Positions 35,520 to 44,287 are shown, counted from the first letter of the stretch. The stretch: DNA of 64,000 nucleotides from Ideonella sp. (GCA_016721465.1 JADKIA010000027.1:62001-126000), one strand, 5' to 3'. A program made the numbers and translations. Notes: generated from the sequence alone by a model not told the origin.

Positions 35520-36041
35520 ATGCACCGCTTGCGCGCCGGTGACCTGAGCCTGGAGCCCTTGTTGGCCAGTCATGCCGATGCGATGTTCGAGGTGCTCAGC
35601 GACCCGGCCATCTACGAGTACGAGAACGAGCCGCCGCCTTCGGTGCACGCGCTGCGCGAGCGCTATGCCCGGCTCGAATCGCGGCTCTCGCCCGATGGCC
35701 AGGAGATCTGGCTCAACTGGGTGGTGCGCCTGGGCACTGGTGAAGCCATCGGCTTCGTGCAGGCCACGCTGCGTCCAGACGGCCAGGCGGCGGTGGCCTA
35801 TGAGCTGGCCAGCGACTACTGGGGGCGCGGGCTGGCCAGCCAGGCCGTGCGCGCGATGCTGCTGGAGCTGGTGGAGCGCTATCAGGCGCGCGACCTGTGG
35901 GCCGTGCTCAAGCGCGTGAACCACCGCTCGCAGCGCCTGCTGCAGCGGGCCGGTTTCGCACTGGCGTCGCCGGCCGAACACAGCCGGCGCCAGATCGATG
36001 CCGACGAGATGCTGATGCACCTGCCGGTGCCGGCGGGCTGA
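35520..36041 (+). CDS. GNAT family N-acetyltransferase (paralogue B)
   Basis: A GNAT of 173 aa (ATG at 35520). It has MFEVLSDPAIYEYENEPPPS, LNWVVRLGTGEAIGFVQATL, an acetyl-CoA loop YWGRGLASQAVRAMLLE, and RVNHRSQRLLQRAGF at the C-terminal end. It is close to the canonical form of the family and paralogous to the protein at 32042-32572. In-frame GTG (35514) and TTG (35496) codons upstream would link it to the hydratase stop by overlap, so translational coupling is possible. Confidence 0.86.
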   Translation: MHRLRAGDLSLEPLLASHADAMFEVLSDPAIYEYENEPPPSVHALRERYARLESRLSPDGQEIWLNWVVRLGTGEAIGFVQATLRPDGQAAVAYELASDYWGRGLASQAVRAMLLELVERYQARDLWAVLKRVNHRSQRLLQRAGFALASPAEHSRRQIDADEMLMHLPVPAG

Positions 36042-36072
36042 TCGGCGGCGGCCTGCGCCAGCCGAGGCGCGG

Positions 36073-36600
36073 CTACTTCTCGGCCACCGCCTTCAGGTTG
36101 GCCAGGCCGCGCTCGAAGTCCGGGCCGATCATCTTGTCCATGCTGACGAACACGCTCATCAGCTTCGAGATGTAGGGCATGGGCCCTTGCATGGTCCAGA
36201 CGAATTCGGTGCCATCGCCCTGGGCCTTGAGCTGGAAGCGCGTGGTGTTGCTGGACGCGAAGGGGCGCAGGAAGTCCAGCTTGATGTCCACCTGACCCGG
36301 CGCCTGCGCCGCTGTGATCTCCATGCGCCCGGCGCCGACCTTGTCGTTGCCCTCCCAGGCATAGACCGCGCCCACGCCGCTGTTGGCACCGCTGTGCATG
36401 CGCTTCATGCCCGGGTCCAGCTTCTCCCACGGCGACCAGTCGGTCCAGTGGTGGAAGTCATTGACCAGCCCGAACACCTTGTCCGGCGGAGCCTTCATGC
36501 CGATGCGGCGTTCGACGCTGAAGCTGTCGGGTCGGGTGAGCGCGAACAGCAGCACCAAGCCGATCAGGGCCACGAGGGTCAGGGCGATCTTCTTGAACAT
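36073..36600 (-). CDS. SRPBCC family membrane-anchored/exported protein
   Basis: A 175-aa protein with an N-terminal hydrophobic segment (FKKIALTLVALIGLVLLFAL, anchor or signal) and a polyketide-cyclase/SRPBCC domain (SVERRIGMKAPPDKVFGLVN, DFHHWTDWSPWEKLDPGMKR, GSTNTT-type strand region, FVWTMQGPMPYISKLMSVF). GGAGG lies upstream of the ATG at 36600. Members of this group occur widely in Proteobacteria; no activity is known. It is transcribed against the surrounding genes, convergent with the GNAT gene and divergent from cysQ. Confidence 0.85.
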   Translation of the reverse strand: MFKKIALTLVALIGLVLLFALTRPDSFSVERRIGMKAPPDKVFGLVNDFHHWTDWSPWEKLDPGMKRMHSGANSGVGAVYAWEGNDKVGAGRMEITAAQAPGQVDIKLDFLRPFASSNTTRFQLKAQGDGTEFVWTMQGPMPYISKLMSVFVSMDKMIGPDFERGLANLKAVAEK

Positions 36601-36741
36601 GGGGCCTCCGTTGTGGCGCAGCGCGCGCGAGCACCGGGTGTGCGTGGGCCTGCGCGAGCGCAGTATGCCGCCGGGCCGCGGGCCACAGACCGGGGGTGAC
36701 CCTGACGGCGCCGGGGCGACGCCGGGGCGAGAATCCGCGCG

Positions 36742-37518
<777 letters not shown>

Positions 37519-37531
37519 GAGGAGAACGACC

Positions 37532-38380
37532 TTGTTGCTCACCGAGACCGCCATCAAAGCCGCCCGTGGTGCCACCGCGCTTGCCGCTGTCTGTCTGGTC
37601 GGCTGCCAGAGCACGCCGCCGGCCCCACCCACCTCACCCGAGGCGGTGGGCGAGTTCCGCAAGGGCTCGGGTTACCTCAACGGCTACCTGGATCGCAAGG
37701 CGCTGCCCGACAGCCTGGCGCTGCTGCCCAAGCCACCGGGCGCTGGCTCGGCCCAGGCGGCGGCCGACCTGGACACGCACCGCGGCACCCGCGCGCTGCG
37801 CGACACGCCGCGTTGGCATCTCGCTGCACAGGACGCCAACCTGAAGTTCCCGGCCGCCGCAGAGACCTTCTCGTGTGCGCTGGACATGCCGGTCTCGGAA
37901 TCGGCCACCCCACACCTGAACATGCTGCTGCGCCGCACGCTGCTCGATGCGGGGCTGGCCACCTACCGCGCGAAGGACACGTACAACCGGCCACGCCCGT
38001 TCGTGGCCCTGGGTGAGGGCACGTGCTCGCCGGCCGAGGAGAAATTGCTCACGACGGACGGCTCCTACCCCTCGGGCCACGCGGCGCTCGGCTGGGCCTG
38101 GGCCCTGGTGCTGTCCGAAATCGCGCCGGATCGCGTCGATGCGCTGCTCGCGCGCGGCATGGCCTTCGGCCACAGCCGCGTGGTGTGTGGCGTGCATTGG
38201 GCCAGTGATGTGACCGCGGGACAGACGATGGGGGCCGCCACCGTGGCCCGTCTGCATGCCGATGCCACGTTCCGGGCACAGGCCGCGCTGGCCAAGGCCG
38301 AGATCGACGCCGCGCGCGCGGCCGGCAAGCACGCGGCGCGCGACTGCGCGGCTGAGAGCGCGGTTCTTGGGGCGCGTTGA
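37532..38380 (+). CDS. Class A non-specific acid phosphatase lipoprotein (PhoN/PAP2 family)
   Basis: Exported vanadium-haloperoxidase-fold phosphatase of 282 aa. The full signature is readable: KDTYNRPRP (K-x6-RP), YPSGHA, and SRVVCGVHWASD (SR-x5-H-x3-D). The N-terminus has a short signal ending in LVGC, a lipobox, so the enzyme is probably anchored in the outer membrane. The start is a TTG at 37532 with AGGAG upstream (gagaggagaacgacc). No in-frame ATG is nearer than 37406, which lies inside cysQ. It probably releases phosphate from organic esters in the periplasm. It is convergent with the 2-oxoacid oxidoreductase operon, only 8 nt apart. Confidence 0.88.
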   Translation: MLLTETAIKAARGATALAAVCLVGCQSTPPAPPTSPEAVGEFRKGSGYLNGYLDRKALPDSLALLPKPPGAGSAQAAADLDTHRGTRALRDTPRWHLAAQDANLKFPAAAETFSCALDMPVSESATPHLNMLLRRTLLDAGLATYRAKDTYNRPRPFVALGEGTCSPAEEKLLTTDGSYPSGHAALGWAWALVLSEIAPDRVDALLARGMAFGHSRVVCGVHWASDVTAGQTMGAATVARLHADATFRAQAALAKAEIDAARAAGKHAARDCAAESAVLGAR

Positions 38381-38388
38381 GGCCGGCC

Positions 38389-40032
38389 TCAGACCTCTTC
38401 CTTCTCCATCTGGATCGCGCCGCAGGGGCATTCGGTGGCGCACAGGCCACAGCCCTTGCAGTAGTCGTAGTTGAACTGGAAGCGCTTGCCGGGGCCGAGC
38501 TTGATCACCGCGTTGTCGGGGCACACGCCGTAGCAGTTGTCGCACTCGAAGCAGTTGCCGCAGCTCAGGCAGCGGCGCGCCTCGAACAGCGCGTTGTCCT
38601 CGGTGAGGCCGCCTTGCACTTCGTCGAAGCTGCTGGTGCGGCGGGCGATGTCGAGCTGCGGGCGCACGGTCTTGGGCGCGTCGCTGTAGTACCAGGGGTT
38701 CAGTCGCTCGAACGTGGCGTGCGAATGCTTCGGCGGCGCCGCGAGCACGGTGCCGCGCAACCAGGCGTCGATGTGGCGCGCGGCCTTCTTGCCGTGGCCC
38801 ACGGCCACCGTCACGTTGCGGTCGGCCGGCACCATGTCGCCCCCGGCGAACAGGCCCGGGTGGCCGGTCATCATCGTGGCCGGGTCGACCTGCACCACGC
38901 CGTCCTTCAGTTCCAGCCCGGGCACGCCGTCGAGCAGCGAGAGGTCCACGTCCTGGCCGAGGGCCAGCACCAGCGAGTCGGCCTCCAGCGTCTCGAATTC
39001 ACCGGTGGGCTGCGGGTTGCCCTTGGCATCGAGCACCATCTTCTCGATCGTGAGCGCGCCACCGTCGCCGCTGTGCTTGATGGTCGACAGCCACTTCACC
39101 ATCACGCCTTCCTGCAGCGCCTCTTCCACTTCGAAATCGTGGGCCGGCATGCGCTCGCGCGTGCGGCGGTAGACGATGATGGCCTCGGTGGCGCCCAGGC
39201 GCTTGGCGGTGCGGGCCACGTCGATGGCGGTGTTGCCGCCGCCGTAGACCACCACGCGGCGGCCGAGCATGGGTTGTGAGCCGTCGGTGGCGGCGCCCTC
39301 CATCGAGCGCAGCACCGAGATGGCGTCGACGATGCGCGACGAATCCTTGGCCGGGATGTAGGTGCGCTTGCCGATGTGCGCGCCCACCGCCAGGAAGGTG
39401 GCGTCGTAGCCGCCGTCGACCATGGACTGCGCGATGTCGTGGATCTTGGTGTCCAGCAGCACCTGCACGCCCATGTCGACGATGCGCTGCATCTCGGCGT
39501 CGAGCACTTCACGCGGCAGGCGGTACTTGGGGATGCCGAAGCGCATCATGCCGCCCATCAGCGGGCCGGCTTCGGCCACGGTGACGCCATGCCCCATCCG
39601 GCGCAGGTGGTAGGCGGCCGACATGCCCGAAGGCCCGGCACCCACCACCAGCACCTGCTTGCCCGACTCCTGCGCAGGCTTGTCGAAGCCCCAGCCGCGC
39701 TTGATGGCCTCGTCGCCCAGGAAGCGCTCGACCGAATTGATGCCCACGGCCGCGTCGATCTTGCCGCGGTTGCATTGCCCCTCGCACGAGTGGTAGCAGA
39801 CGCGGCCCATGATGGCCGGGAAGGGGTTGTCGCGCGTCAGGTGGCGCCAGGCGGCCTGGTAGTCCCCGCTTTCGGCGTGGAACAGCCAGCCCTGGATGTC
39901 CTCGCCCGCCGGGCACTGCGCATTGCAGGGCGGCAGGCGGTCCACGTACACCGGGCGCTCGGTGCGCCAGCTGCCCGTCTTGTTGGCCAGCGAGGAGCCC
40001 GGGTCGAGCGTGATTGCAAAAGGCTTGTCCAT
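38389..40032 (-). CDS. GltD-like NAD(P)H/FAD subunit with fused 4Fe-4S domain, of 2-oxoacid oxidoreductase
   Basis: A 547-aa flavoprotein. The N-terminal Fe-S part has Cys-rich CNAQCP and CYHSCEGQCNRG segments as in the glutamate synthase small subunit. Then come an FAD Rossmann motif (VLVVGAGPSGMSAAYHLRRM, ~127-146), an NAD(P) motif (VVVYGGGNTAIDVARTAKRL) and GLFAGGD. The last ~70 residues are a ferredoxin-like domain with CLSCGNCFECDNCYGVCP and CKGCGLCATECP (two 4Fe-4S sites). It is the last gene of the operon, 1 nt after the beta-subunit stop. The fusion suggests that electrons from the ThDP site go through the Fe-S domain and FAD to NAD(P)+, as in phenylglyoxylate:NAD+ oxidoreductase of Azoarcus. 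Confidence 0.87.
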   Translation of the reverse strand: MDKPFAITLDPGSSLANKTGSWRTERPVYVDRLPPCNAQCPAGEDIQGWLFHAESGDYQAAWRHLTRDNPFPAIMGRVCYHSCEGQCNRGKIDAAVGINSVERFLGDEAIKRGWGFDKPAQESGKQVLVVGAGPSGMSAAYHLRRMGHGVTVAEAGPLMGGMMRFGIPKYRLPREVLDAEMQRIVDMGVQVLLDTKIHDIAQSMVDGGYDATFLAVGAHIGKRTYIPAKDSSRIVDAISVLRSMEGAATDGSQPMLGRRVVVYGGGNTAIDVARTAKRLGATEAIIVYRRTRERMPAHDFEVEEALQEGVMVKWLSTIKHSGDGGALTIEKMVLDAKGNPQPTGEFETLEADSLVLALGQDVDLSLLDGVPGLELKDGVVQVDPATMMTGHPGLFAGGDMVPADRNVTVAVGHGKKAARHIDAWLRGTVLAAPPKHSHATFERLNPWYYSDAPKTVRPQLDIARRTSSFDEVQGGLTEDNALFEARRCLSCGNCFECDNCYGVCPDNAVIKLGPGKRFQFNYDYCKGCGLCATECPCGAIQMEKEEV

Positions 40033-40033
40033 G

Positions 40034-41050
40034 TCAGCTCACCAACCCTTCTTCGTCGAGCAGTTTGAAGCGGCGGATGTTCTTGTCCGCATCGGCCTGG
40101 ATCCGGGCCAGCATCTCGGGCTGGCCGGCACCGGTGTACAGGTGGGCAAAGCGCTTCTGGGGTTTCAGGTAGTCGTCTACCGGCACGCGGTGGCGGATCT
40201 TGGTGACGGCGGTGATCTCGCCATGCTCGGCCTCGAACACCGGGAAGATGCCGGTCTCGCGCGCCAGGCGGGCCAGCCGGACGGTGTCGTGGCTGGCCGA
40301 GCCCCAGCCCAGCGGGCAGGGCACCAGCACGTGCAGGTAACGCGCACCATGGATGGACATGGCCTTTTCCACCTTGGCTTCCAGGTCGCGCAGATCGGCC
40401 ACCGTGGCCGTGGCCACATAGGGGATCTCGTGCGCCATTGCGATCAGCGGCAGGTTCTTGCCCTGGCCGAAGTTGGCGCCCGGGTTGGGCCCCACGGCCA
40501 TGGTGGTGGCGGTGCGCGCGGCCGGCGGCGTGGCGCTGCTGCGCTGCACACCGGTGTTCATGTAGGCCTCGTTGTCATAACAGATGTACAGCACGTCGTC
40601 GTTGCGCTCGAACATGCCGGAAAGGCAGCCGAAGCCGATGTCGGTGGTACCGCCGTCACCGCCTTGCGCGATGACCCGAACGTTGGGGTTGCCGCCCTTG
40701 ATGGCCTTGACCTTGAGTGCCGCGGCGATGCCGGTGCCCACCGCCGCGGCATTGCCGAACAGCGAGTGGATCCAGGGCAGCTGCCACGAGGTCTCGGGGT
40801 AGGGCGTGGAGAACACTTCCAGGCAACCGGTGGCGTTGGCCGCGATGAGCTGGTTGTGCGTGGCGCGCATGGCGGCGTCCACCGCATAGCGTGCGCCCAG
40901 CGCCTCGCCACAGCCCTGGCAGGCGCGGTGGCCCGAGTTGAGCGAATTGCTGCGCTCGGTGGAGGCCTGCACGCTGCGCTGTTCGGGCGCCAGCAGGCGG
41001 TTGCCGACGGTGAAGGTGCCGGTCTGGTAGAACTTGACGGGGGCGTTCAT
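40034..41050 (-). CDS. 2-oxoacid:acceptor oxidoreductase, beta (ThDP) subunit
   Basis: A 338-aa subunit related to PorB/KorB. It binds thiamine diphosphate and usually one 4Fe-4S cluster: CQGCGEALGARY with Cys ligands near residue 44, the ThDP/Mg motif AQGGDGGTTDIGFGCL, and DNEAYMNTGVQRS. The conserved MNTG..RS segment is typical of pyruvate/2-ketoisovalerate ferredoxin oxidoreductases. The substrate cannot be read from sequence. The ATG at 41050 is 2 nt after the alpha-subunit stop. A much longer open frame through the alpha gene is a shadow. Confidence 0.9.
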   Translation of the reverse strand: MNAPVKFYQTGTFTVGNRLLAPEQRSVQASTERSNSLNSGHRACQGCGEALGARYAVDAAMRATHNQLIAANATGCLEVFSTPYPETSWQLPWIHSLFGNAAAVGTGIAAALKVKAIKGGNPNVRVIAQGGDGGTTDIGFGCLSGMFERNDDVLYICYDNEAYMNTGVQRSSATPPAARTATTMAVGPNPGANFGQGKNLPLIAMAHEIPYVATATVADLRDLEAKVEKAMSIHGARYLHVLVPCPLGWGSASHDTVRLARLARETGIFPVFEAEHGEITAVTKIRHRVPVDDYLKPQKRFAHLYTGAGQPEMLARIQADADKNIRRFKLLDEEGLVS

Positions 41051-41052
41051 GA

Positions 41053-42306
41053 CTAGCTCACTTTCGAGGCGACACTGCCGATGTCCCGCAACAGGCTCTC
41101 GGCGATGGGGCCGGTGCGGCGTGTGGCGGCCTCGCGCGCCAGGTGGCGGTTGACGACGCCCCAGTCGAGGTCCATGAAGGTCAGCGGCTCCAGCTTGTCG
41201 GCGATGGCCTCGCGCAGCGTACGGTGCAGCGAGGCCTTGGTGATCGCGCGCCCGCCCAGGCCGGCCACCACGGTGTAGCCGTGCTGGCCCAGGCGGTGCA
41301 AGGCCAGGCGCACGTCGTTGGACACCACGCCACCCAGGCCCACCGAGAAGCTCTTTTCCAGCACCACCACGCGCTTGGCGCCCTGCAGCGCTTCGCGCAC
41401 CGCGGCCAGCGGGAAGGGCCGGAACGAATGGATGCCCAGCACGCCGATCTTCAGGCCGTCCTGGCGCATCTCGTCCACGGTGTCCTTGAGCGTGCCCAGC
41501 ACCGAGCCCAGCGCCACCACGATGGTCTCGGCGTCCTCGGTGCGGTAGGGACGTACCAGACCACCGGTGGTGCGACCAAACACTTCCGCAAACTCGGCCG
41601 CCAGCTGCGGGATGCGCTCCAGCGCCATCAACTGCTTGGCGTGCGCCAGGTAGCGCACCTCCATGAACGCCTCGGGCCCGACCATCGCGCCGATGGACAC
41701 CGGGTCGGCCACGTCCAGCACCTGGCGCGGCTCGTAGGGCGGCAGGAAGGCGTCCACCTGCGCCTGGGTGGGCATGTCCACGCGCTCGTAGGCGTGGGTG
41801 AGGATGAAGCCGTCCATGCACACCATCACGGGCATGCTCAGTTCCTCGGCCAGGCGGAAGGCCTGGATGTGCAGGTCCAGCGCCTCCTGGTTGTGGGCCG
41901 CGAAGAGCTGGATCCAGCCGCAATCGCGCTGGCTCATCGAGTCGCTGTGGTCGTTCCAGATGTTGATCGGCGCGCCGATGGCCCGGTTGGCCACCGTCAT
42001 CACGATGGGCAGCCCCAGACCCGAGGCGTTGTACACGGCCTCGGCCATGAACAGCAGGCCCTGGCTGGCGGTGGCGGTGTAGGTGCGCGCCCCGGCGGCG
42101 GACGAGCCGATGGCCACGCTCATCGCGGCGAATTCGCTCTCCACATTGATGAACTCGCAGGGGCTGAGGCTGCCGTCCTTCACCAGTTCGCCCAGGCCTT
42201 CGACGATGTGCGTCTGCGGGCTGATCGGGTAGGCGCAGATCACCTCGGGGCGGCACAGCGCCACGCTTTCTGCGACGGCCTTCGAGCCTTCAATTTGCTT
42301 GAGCAT
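41053..42306 (-). CDS. 2-oxoacid:acceptor oxidoreductase, alpha subunit
   Basis: A 417-aa subunit of the PorA family (pyrimidine-binding and transketolase-like domain II). Recognisable: VICAYPISPQTHIVEGLGEL, FINVESEFAAMSVAIGSSAA, ARTYTATASQGLLFMAEAVY and GLPIVMTVANRAIGAPINIW; C-terminal part with KRVVVLEKSFSVGLGG. The ATG at 42306 has GGAGG upstream and overlaps the gamma-subunit gene by 17 nt. The longest frame begins 12 codons earlier with unrelated residues. It forms the catalytic heterodimer with beta. Confidence 0.91.
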   Translation of the reverse strand: MLKQIEGSKAVAESVALCRPEVICAYPISPQTHIVEGLGELVKDGSLSPCEFINVESEFAAMSVAIGSSAAGARTYTATASQGLLFMAEAVYNASGLGLPIVMTVANRAIGAPINIWNDHSDSMSQRDCGWIQLFAAHNQEALDLHIQAFRLAEELSMPVMVCMDGFILTHAYERVDMPTQAQVDAFLPPYEPRQVLDVADPVSIGAMVGPEAFMEVRYLAHAKQLMALERIPQLAAEFAEVFGRTTGGLVRPYRTEDAETIVVALGSVLGTLKDTVDEMRQDGLKIGVLGIHSFRPFPLAAVREALQGAKRVVVLEKSFSVGLGGVVSNDVRLALHRLGQHGYTVVAGLGGRAITKASLHRTLREAIADKLEPLTFMDLDWGVVNRHLAREAATRRTGPIAESLLRDIGSVASKVS

Positions 42307-42880
42307 GGGCCAGTTCCTCCATCTCGTTCTTGATGTACTCATAGGCTTCGGCGGCGGCGGCGATGTTGCCCTCGGCCACCTTGCCCTTGAACTTGTCGCG
42401 GATGGCGTGCGACACCGCCTCCAGCGTGATCAGCCCCGACAGCGCCGCAAAGCCGCCGAGCAGCACGGCATTGGGCAGCGGCCGCCCCAGGTGCTTGAGC
42501 GCGATCTCGGTGGCCGGCACGGTGACCAGCCGCTCGCGGCGGAACTTGGTGGCAATGTCCGCCAGGCCCAGTTCGTTGAAGCTGCGCTTGCTGTTGATCA
42601 GCACGTAGCCGTCGGGCTGCAGGCCCTGGAACACGTCCACCTGGTGCAGCAGCGTCGGGTCCTGCACGATCAACACGTCGGGCGCGAGGATGGGCTCGCG
42701 CAGGCGGATGTCGTGGTCGTCGATGCGGCAGAACGCCACCACCGGCGCGCCAGTGCGCTCGGAGCCGAAGCTCGGGAAGGCCTGCGCGTGGCGGCCCTGC
42801 TCGAAGGCGGCGATGGACAGCAGCTCGGTCGCTGTGACCACGCCTTGACCTCCACGACCATGGATGCGGATCTGCAGCAT
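42290..42880 (-). CDS. 2-oxoacid:acceptor oxidoreductase, gamma subunit
   Basis: A 196-aa PorC/PorG-type subunit that binds the CoA end of the reaction. Family marks: LQIRIHGRGGQGVVTATELL at the N-terminus, AFPSFGSERTGAPVVAF, and ALKHLGRPLPNAVLLGGFAA. The ATG at 42880 has AAGGAG 9 nt upstream. It is the first gene of the gamma-alpha-beta-FAD operon, preceded by the FNR-type box. These enzymes are usually oxygen-sensitive, which agrees with anaerobic control. Confidence 0.91.
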   Translation of the reverse strand: MLQIRIHGRGGQGVVTATELLSIAAFEQGRHAQAFPSFGSERTGAPVVAFCRIDDHDIRLREPILAPDVLIVQDPTLLHQVDVFQGLQPDGYVLINSKRSFNELGLADIATKFRRERLVTVPATEIALKHLGRPLPNAVLLGGFAALSGLITLEAVSHAIRDKFKGKVAEGNIAAAAEAYEYIKNEMEELAHAQAN

Positions 42881-42920
42881 GGGGCGTTTCTCCTTGTGGG
42901 ATGCGGTATCGGTGTGTGGC

Positions 42921-42962
42921 ATTGTTGGATTGGCGCGAATCGCATGCGTTGATGCGCATCAA
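42921..42962 (-). promoter_or_regulatory. FNR/ANR box with class II-spaced -10 element
   Basis: TTGATGCGCATCAA (42949-42962) is a perfect match to the FNR consensus TTGAT-N4-ATCAA. On the minus strand an AACAAT hexamer (4 of 6 to TATAAT) lies at 42926-42921. Placing the box centre (42955.5) at -41.5 puts transcription start near 42914, about 7 nt after the -10, as expected for class II FNR activation, and 34 nt before the gamma-subunit ATG. Confidence 0.75.
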
Positions 42963-43255
42963 GCGCAACCCTTGCGTGTTCCGGACCGAGACGGCCAGCG
43001 ATTCCGATCCAAGCCCGCCGCAGATTCCGACCGAGGCCCGCCACCAAGATGACCCGTTGGGGCCGACGCGTATCCGGGCTTTCGGCCCGCAACACACCAA
43101 CCCACCGGCTCTGGCCGGTCGTCGTTGAGTTCGACGCTGTGGGCCAGCGTCGCACCGTCACGGCACAAGCTCGCGATTCGAAGTGCCCGCGCCGCAAGTT
43201 GGATGCGGGATTACCTTGTTGACCTTCTGTTTTGTATTTGTTAACGTATGCGCTA
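42963..43255. other. Divergent intergenic region with stem-loop
   Basis: The remainder of the 375-nt spacer between the 2-oxoacid oxidoreductase operon and the sugar-acid cluster. A perfect 8-bp stem (CGACGCTG 43132-43139, CAGCGTCG 43145-43152) has a 5-nt loop and no T tract. The A/T-rich end (43219-43256) holds the promoter listed separately. No gene seen. Confidence 0.45.
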
Positions 43256-43256
43256 A
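43219..43256 (+). promoter_or_regulatory. Candidate sigma-70 promoter and overlapping operator of sugar-acid cluster
   Basis: TTGACC (43219-43224), a 17-nt spacer and TAACGT (43242-43247) precede the first gene; the spacer is conspicuously A/T-rich for this genome. An imperfect 16-bp palindrome TTAACGTATGCGCTAA (43241-43256, 12 of 16 positions symmetric) covers the -10 and reaches the ATG. It is a candidate site for the GntR/FCD regulator encoded second in the cluster. Transcription would start close to the ATG, implying a leaderless or near-leaderless mRNA. Confidence 0.45.
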
Positions 43257-44287
43257 TGAATTCGCCCAACCACCCGACCGGTTGTGTCACAGCCCGCAGC
43301 GCTGCCAATCTGCCCCTGCCGCTCGAAGACCTGCGCTTCGTCGGTACCGGCTTGGTGAGGCCAGAGTGCGTGGTCGCCAATGCTGCGGGCGACGTCTTCA
43401 CAGCCGATTGGCGTGGTGGTGTCGCCCACCTGCTCCCCAATGGCAGCCAGCGGCTGTACGTCGGGCCGGGCCCGGCCGGATTGGCGCTCAAGCCCAATGG
43501 CATCGCACTGCTGCGCGACGGCAGCTTTCTGCTCACCCACCTTGGCAACGACGACGGGGGCGTGTTTCACTTGCAGCGTGATGGCCGGGTCACCCCGTGG
43601 CTGCTGCAGGTTGACGGCGTCGACCTGCCGCCGACCAACTACGTGGTCGAGGACGGCGCCGGCCGCTTCTGGGTCACGGTCAGTACCCGGCTGAAGCCCC
43701 GCGCGCTGGGCTATCGGCGCAACTGCGACGACGGATTCATCGTGCGCGTCGACACCCGCGGCCCGACCATGGTCGCTGAGATCGTCGCAGAGGGCCTGGG
43801 CTACACCAACGAGGTTGCTGTGCACCCCAGCGGACAGTGGCTCTACGTCAACGAGACGTTTGCGCGGCGGCTGTCGCGCTTTGCCTTGCGTGCCGATGGC
43901 TCACTCGGGGCCAAGGAGGTGGTCACCGAGTTCGGGCCGGGCACCTTCCCAGACGGCCTGGCCTTCGACGAAGAAGGCCACGCCTGGGTGGTGAGCATCG
44001 TCAGCAACCGACTGATCCGCGTCGCGCCCGATGGCACCCCCACCACCTGGCTCGAAGAGGCCGATGCCGAGCATCTGGCCTGGGTCGAACAGGCCTTTGA
44101 CGCCGGCACGATGGGCCGCCCGCATCTCGATGGCGCACCCAGCCGCAGCCTGCGCAACATCTCCAGCATCGCCTTCGCCGGTGCTGACCGCCGCACTGCC
44201 GTGCTCGGCTGCCTGCTCGGCGAGCGCTTGGCCACATTGCGCCTGCCGGTGGCTGGCGTCAAACCCGCGCACTGGCACTACGCATGA
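43256..44287 (+). CDS. SMP-30/gluconolactonase/LRE family protein
   Basis: Beta-propeller protein of 343 aa from the ATG at 43256, likely a sugar lactonase opening an aldonolactone to its acid. Propeller strands with the family pattern are visible: RPECVVANAAGDVFTADWRG, PNGIALLRDGSFLLTHLG, GYTNEVAVHPSGQWLYVNET, and FPDGLAFDEEGHAWVVS. Metal ligands should include the Glu of RPEC, the Asn of GYTNE and the Asp of FPDG. No signal peptide, so cytoplasmic. It is the first gene of the cluster, and its stop overlaps the GntR gene start (ATGA). No ribosome-binding site precedes the ATG. The TRAP transporter and kinase downstream support a role in sugar-acid use. Confidence 0.86.
   Translation: MNSPNHPTGCVTARSAANLPLPLEDLRFVGTGLVRPECVVANAAGDVFTADWRGGVAHLLPNGSQRLYVGPGPAGLALKPNGIALLRDGSFLLTHLGNDDGGVFHLQRDGRVTPWLLQVDGVDLPPTNYVVEDGAGRFWVTVSTRLKPRALGYRRNCDDGFIVRVDTRGPTMVAEIVAEGLGYTNEVAVHPSGQWLYVNETFARRLSRFALRADGSLGAKEVVTEFGPGTFPDGLAFDEEGHAWVVSIVSNRLIRVAPDGTPTTWLEEADAEHLAWVEQAFDAGTMGRPHLDGAPSRSLRNISSIAFAGADRRTAVLGCLLGERLATLRLPVAGVKPAHWHYA

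Noticed and set aside
29379..36041. Chromosomal integron cassette array
   Set aside because: Gene content fits, but I found no GTTRRRY/RYYYAAC paired attC-like repeats between the genes and no integrase in the window.
43132..43152. Rho-independent terminator at the 8-bp stem-loop
   Set aside because: It lies between divergent genes with no gene ending nearby and has no T tract on either strand. Kept only as an unexplained stem-loop.
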